From contig BSBK01006749.1 in the NCBI GenBank assembly GCA_027943335.1, positions 186,001 to 250,000 on the forward strand: a stretch of DNA of 64,000 nucleotides, in the 5' to 3' direction. The stretch is from Chamaecyparis obtusa. Its lineage: Eukaryota > Streptophyta > Pinopsida > Cupressales > Cupressaceae. The notes under the pieces are model-generated. The model made no database searches. It worked only from the letters and a program-made list of their open reading frames with translations, and had not been told where the DNA came from. Positions 60,087 through 64,000 of this stretch are shown in pieces. Numbering within the stretch: position 1 is the first letter of the stretch; each line of letters starts with the position of its first letter. The position numbers and the translations under genes are program-made.

Positions 60087-61618
60087 AAATAATTAGAAAT
60101 CACTTGCAAATTTGTCATGTTTGCTATAAAAAGGTGCCCAAAATTAATACTTTATTGCCACAACTTTTTCTTTGGATGCTCTTTGTATTATTCATGCCAA
60201 GGAATAATAATCTTCGCCTAAACAAAAAAACTCTTAGAAATAATATTATTTAGAGAACTCTACACAACAAATCAAATCCAATTTATAATATTTTCTTTAT
60301 TAAGACAACATTATAAACAAATATCAAGGTGTCAATAAATCTTTTTAATTATGCAAATTTTGTCTTTGGAAGAGATTTCATGAAATTTCCAAACTTTCAA
60401 ACATTGAATTCTAATTGTGAAATTCAATTGATTTGTCAATAACTCGCTAGGGATGAATCTTTCATCTTTAAAATTAACCTTTCATTTCCTTTTGTTGGCT
60501 ACTAATGGTTAGTTTTGGACATATGTAGCGTTGGATGTAAGGGAGTAATGGATGCTTCTGCCATGATTATTTCCTTTATAGATAGGGTTCATAGATTCTG
60601 TGTATTTGTGTGCTTTGTCCTCAGTGTTGGGTTGTTGTTTCTATGGTAGTCTGATAACGCTTCTTCTCCTATTTTTTGAATTTGCAAAAGAAGTATTTAG
60701 ATTTCCAGGGCCTTAGTTAGTTGGGGAAGTTCTATGAAGGCTTTTATCCCCGTATAACTACACTTAATTCTCCAAAATTACTTTAGAACAAGATTGGCAT
60801 GTGAATGTGGGTAGTATAAGACATAACAACATGGGTGTTTTTCTTGGAAGCTAATCAAATTCATAGTCTGAGATAGATTTATATATGAATGTTGCCCTTA
60901 GTTCTAGTCTTTTATTTCAGTACTTAAATAAGATAGTCTTATGGACTGAGCATTGTAGACTGATGGATTAAGTAGATGATTTACTCTTTGTTTTGGAAAA
61001 ATGAATAAATGAAAGCATATAGAATAGTTTATATATGCATACACTTGAGAATCACTTTGTAGGTCTTGGTTCAACATATTGTTTACTTATGGTGACTAAG
61101 CCTTCATTGCTCAACTATAATTTATTTTAGATTCTATTTTTGTAGAATAGATTACTTGCATTTATATAAGGGGCTATTAACATTGATCTTGGCTGAGTGT
61201 AAGGGGAAGTGTATATACAAGGATTCAACATTAAAGTCTACTAGATCAACAACAATAGGAATTGTAAACGCAAAAGTCTAATTTGTTGATCAAATCGGGT
61301 CTCATAAACTAGTCTCAATGTTTATATTCGACTCAGTATCATCAGATGTATATAATTAAGAGGATTAGAATTATGAACTCCAATGTATGCTGATTAAATA
61401 CTCATGTAAAGAAGACCGGAAGGTCATAGTTTGCTCTGGAAAGGGAAGGCAGATGTAGAACTTTTGATTTTTCCATTTTTTTCCGATCTTTTAAAAGATC
61501 TAGGGTAGATTGGAGGTTTTATTTCCTCCATTCTTTCCTACCAGTGCCCACACTGAATGGAGGTGTAATTTTTATATTTGATTAATAAAATCTATTGGCC
61601 TCGATGCACAAAGATGCT
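60087..61618 (+). other. Spacer between direct repeats
   Basis: No gene recognised. The last 100 bp (TTATTTCCTCCATTC, then TTAATAAAATCTATTGGCCT) resemble the 3' end of a plant non-LTR element or processed transcript. Confidence 0.35.
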
Positions 61619-61768
61619 GCTCCTAAATTAAATGTAGGATTATCTCTCAAATCTAGTTCCCTTGATGGATGATTGAAATAAAATCTATTTGAACTACTAA
61701 TGCCAAATAATGAGAATCGATCTCTTGCTAAGTGGTACACATACATATAGACATACATACATACATGT
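61619..61768 (+). repeat. Direct repeat, copy 2
   Basis: Partner of 59933-60086, about 1.68 kb downstream, same orientation. The identity begins abruptly at GCTCCTAAAT. Confidence 0.85.
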
Positions 61769-64000
61769 ACGTATGTATGTACACAACATGTGTGATTGAT
61801 AACAAACCAAAGTCTAATAAAGAGTTAATTTTTTTTAATTTTTACCTTAGTTTTCTTAATAATAGTTCTCTCCTCTAAACCATCCTCGATTAAACCTCTG
61901 CGTGGGGCTTTATGATTAACGATATCAAGCTCTTTTATACCTATCAAAATGATTAGAAACACATATACATACTTTTTACCAGTTAAATGGCCGTGATTAC
62001 CTTGCCTCAGATTAAGAATATGCTAATTCATTTTGATTAATCTGTTTCACCTATATGATCCTCCACATCTATTAGCTAAAGAATTATATAAATGCTTACT
62101 AATACTTCCTGCATTCCAAGATCTCCCTGCCTATTTCTTCATTAAAAAATTCAAGAAGGATTCCATTCCAAAAAGCAGCTTATAAAATAGAGTATATTAA
62201 ATTAGCTTAACTGACTTCATCATTTAGACATCCACTTTTACCAGAAGTAGCTAGAATTCTGATCATTAATTCTTATGCGATAAATGAAAGATAACCATTA
62301 AGTATCCATAAGAAATTTGTAAATTGCTATCTAATTTCATTACCCATCAACTAAAAATACCAATAAATTAGCAATTTTAAAGCAACTCAATAATAACAAC
62401 ATCCATGATACAGACTAAACACCATCTAGGAATTAGATAAGCATAGTTATATTATATTAAGTTTCAGATCTTAATTGTTCCATACATCGATAAGAATCCC
62501 CATAAGCTAGACTTTCGACAAAAGAGTACTAAAAGATGACCACATGAGTATCATAACATATAGAAAGATTCACCTGTATCAGAATTATCAGGCTTAAAGA
62601 TTAGCCATTTGTCGCTTCTTTTTCTCAAACAGATGGGGTAATCCATTTTTCACTACAAACATACTCGTATCCCACACCAAATACTCCTATATCACATGCC
62701 AACTGAGATATTGTTCTCAAATGTTCTTGCTAGGATTACATTAGGGTTGGAGTTAGTTGATTATAGATCTCCATGTTTAATTGAACTATCATAGCTTGAA
62801 ACGATTTTAATCATGACTTCCTTAAGTTGTGATTAATAATCATTACCTAGATTTTGGTAATATATAGTCGCATTCTATGTGACTATAATCTGAGTCTAGA
62901 TTATAATGTATACTAAGCTATCTCCAATGATATAAGCTATTGTTATTATTGAGCTATGTAATGTTAATATTATTAATGTTTAATTACTATCTCAAATAGA
63001 GATCGACTTATTTAGCTCTTGCTATATCACCCAATATTTGCTATGTATTCCCCATTTGCTCCTTTATTTGCCAGGCTATCTACAACTACGTTCCATTCTT
63101 TATATATGTGATTAATAATGAACTTTTAAAAGAGCTTTAATAGTTCCATTGATATTTCCAATACAATATTTAACTTCCAATTTGGTGTGGGTCCTTTTCT
63201 AATTGCGTTCACCATGATTTCCGATCCTTCTGTATAATGCCTTGCCAAGAACCCATAAGAAATTAACCTAAAACATGTTACTAAGTTTACTGAATAATTT
63301 TTTTTCCTTAAGAGTTTACAATCAATAATGAATAACAATGCATAAGCAATATAACATAAGACAATACAAGTCTCAAGGGTTCAATGATGTATAATTATGT
63401 AAATATAAATTAATCTGCTAAGAATAATCCATAACATAATCACGTGATATATCTTAGGTTCATTTTAAAACCGAAATTAAATTATTCCTAACCCTTTACT
63501 TAATCAAAAATCATAAAGTACACTAACATATATTCATTTCAACTGAATACAAGATACATCTATTACATCAATGTAATCAAAGGTACATACAACAAGATAC
63601 AAACTGATACATCATAGTCTTCAAGATAATACATCTTCCACTATACATGTCGTAGGGACAACAATAATACAATACAAGTATATACACATCAAGATGATAA
63701 TCATAAAGTCTCCAACCAACAAATAAGAAGATAAAAGCAACATCAAGGATCATCCAAGCACAAAGTCACGAACATCAGATCTCAATGGTAATAGAATCAC
63801 TACCACTCGACTACATGGAACCAAGAAGTTCACTCCCACCGTGCTAAGGAGATAACACCACACCTCACTCAAGGAAATATCCAAAACAAGCAAAACAACA
63901 AAGGTACACTGGATAAAATGGTAGTAATGGTTTTAAGGTTATCAAGTATAAATGATCAAGACACAAATGAGGTGTACCAAATGCAATGTACGAACCTAGG
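61769..64000 (+). other. AT-rich tail of the window
   Basis: Begins with an ACATACATAC microsatellite and an inverted CATGTACG/CGTATGTA motif (about 61758-61780). No gene, LTR or TIR recognised; a 70-codon minus-strand stretch at 63126-63338 has no known domain. Confidence 0.4.

Overview
This is plant nuclear DNA, probably from a gymnosperm such as a conifer. The evidence is an AT-rich background, introns of up to tens of kilobases, and dense nested Ty1/copia and Ty3/gypsy retrotransposons mixed with fold-back and TIR elements. The species cannot be named from the sequence. I see no bacterial, organellar or CRISPR features and no rRNA or tRNA gene.

Host gene. One intact-looking gene lies on the + strand: five exons at 12580-12624, 47241-47293, 47767-48021, 55603-55710 and 55901-56039. 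All joins keep phase and give a 199-residue Lys/Arg/Glu-rich protein, possibly nuclear or nucleolar, which I cannot name. Intron 1 is about 34.6 kb and intron 3 about 7.6 kb; introns 2 and 4 are 473 and 190 bp.

Upstream of the gene (1-12579). A LINE ORF1 remnant (minus) lies at 91-1058. A fold-back MITE (11236-12196) is split at its left tip by a gag-only copia-like element H (minus, 1240-11234, perfect TSD AAGAT). H is in turn split by a decayed chromodomain Ty3/gypsy element E (+, about 2255-10278).

Intron 1 (12625-47240). In order: a LINE 3' fragment; a gypsy LTR end with primer site; copia A (minus, 14888-26037) whose gag is split by a 4.9-kb element B (19594-24473); copia C (+, 26448-37930), which carries two gag N-terminal domains, a solo LTR (28605-29083) and a small non-autonomous LTR element D (29882-32148, TSD AAAAT); a decayed gypsy F (about 40010-44250) whose gag is split by a solo LTR G (40605-43020), itself carrying a TIR element (41192-42244). 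Further LTR remnants follow.

Intron 3 holds an antisense SET-domain pseudogene fragment (about 48840-49126) and a third copy of the TIR family (51395-52381). Downstream of the gene, 56040-64000 is AT-rich with no convincing gene, a SINE candidate, a gypsy LTR end and a 150-bp direct repeat.

Most distinctive signals: (1) three copies of one TIR family with GC-rich subterminal GGATCC/GGATGCGG repeats around an AT-rich core, one containing a 53-bp perfect inverted repeat; (2) a long polypurine-tract signature shared by copia A and element D, preceded in both by arrays of hairpin-forming tandem repeats, suggesting a non-autonomous/autonomous pair; (3) the 4.9-kb element B, with LTR-type ends and TSD but no recognised enzyme genes or second LTR.
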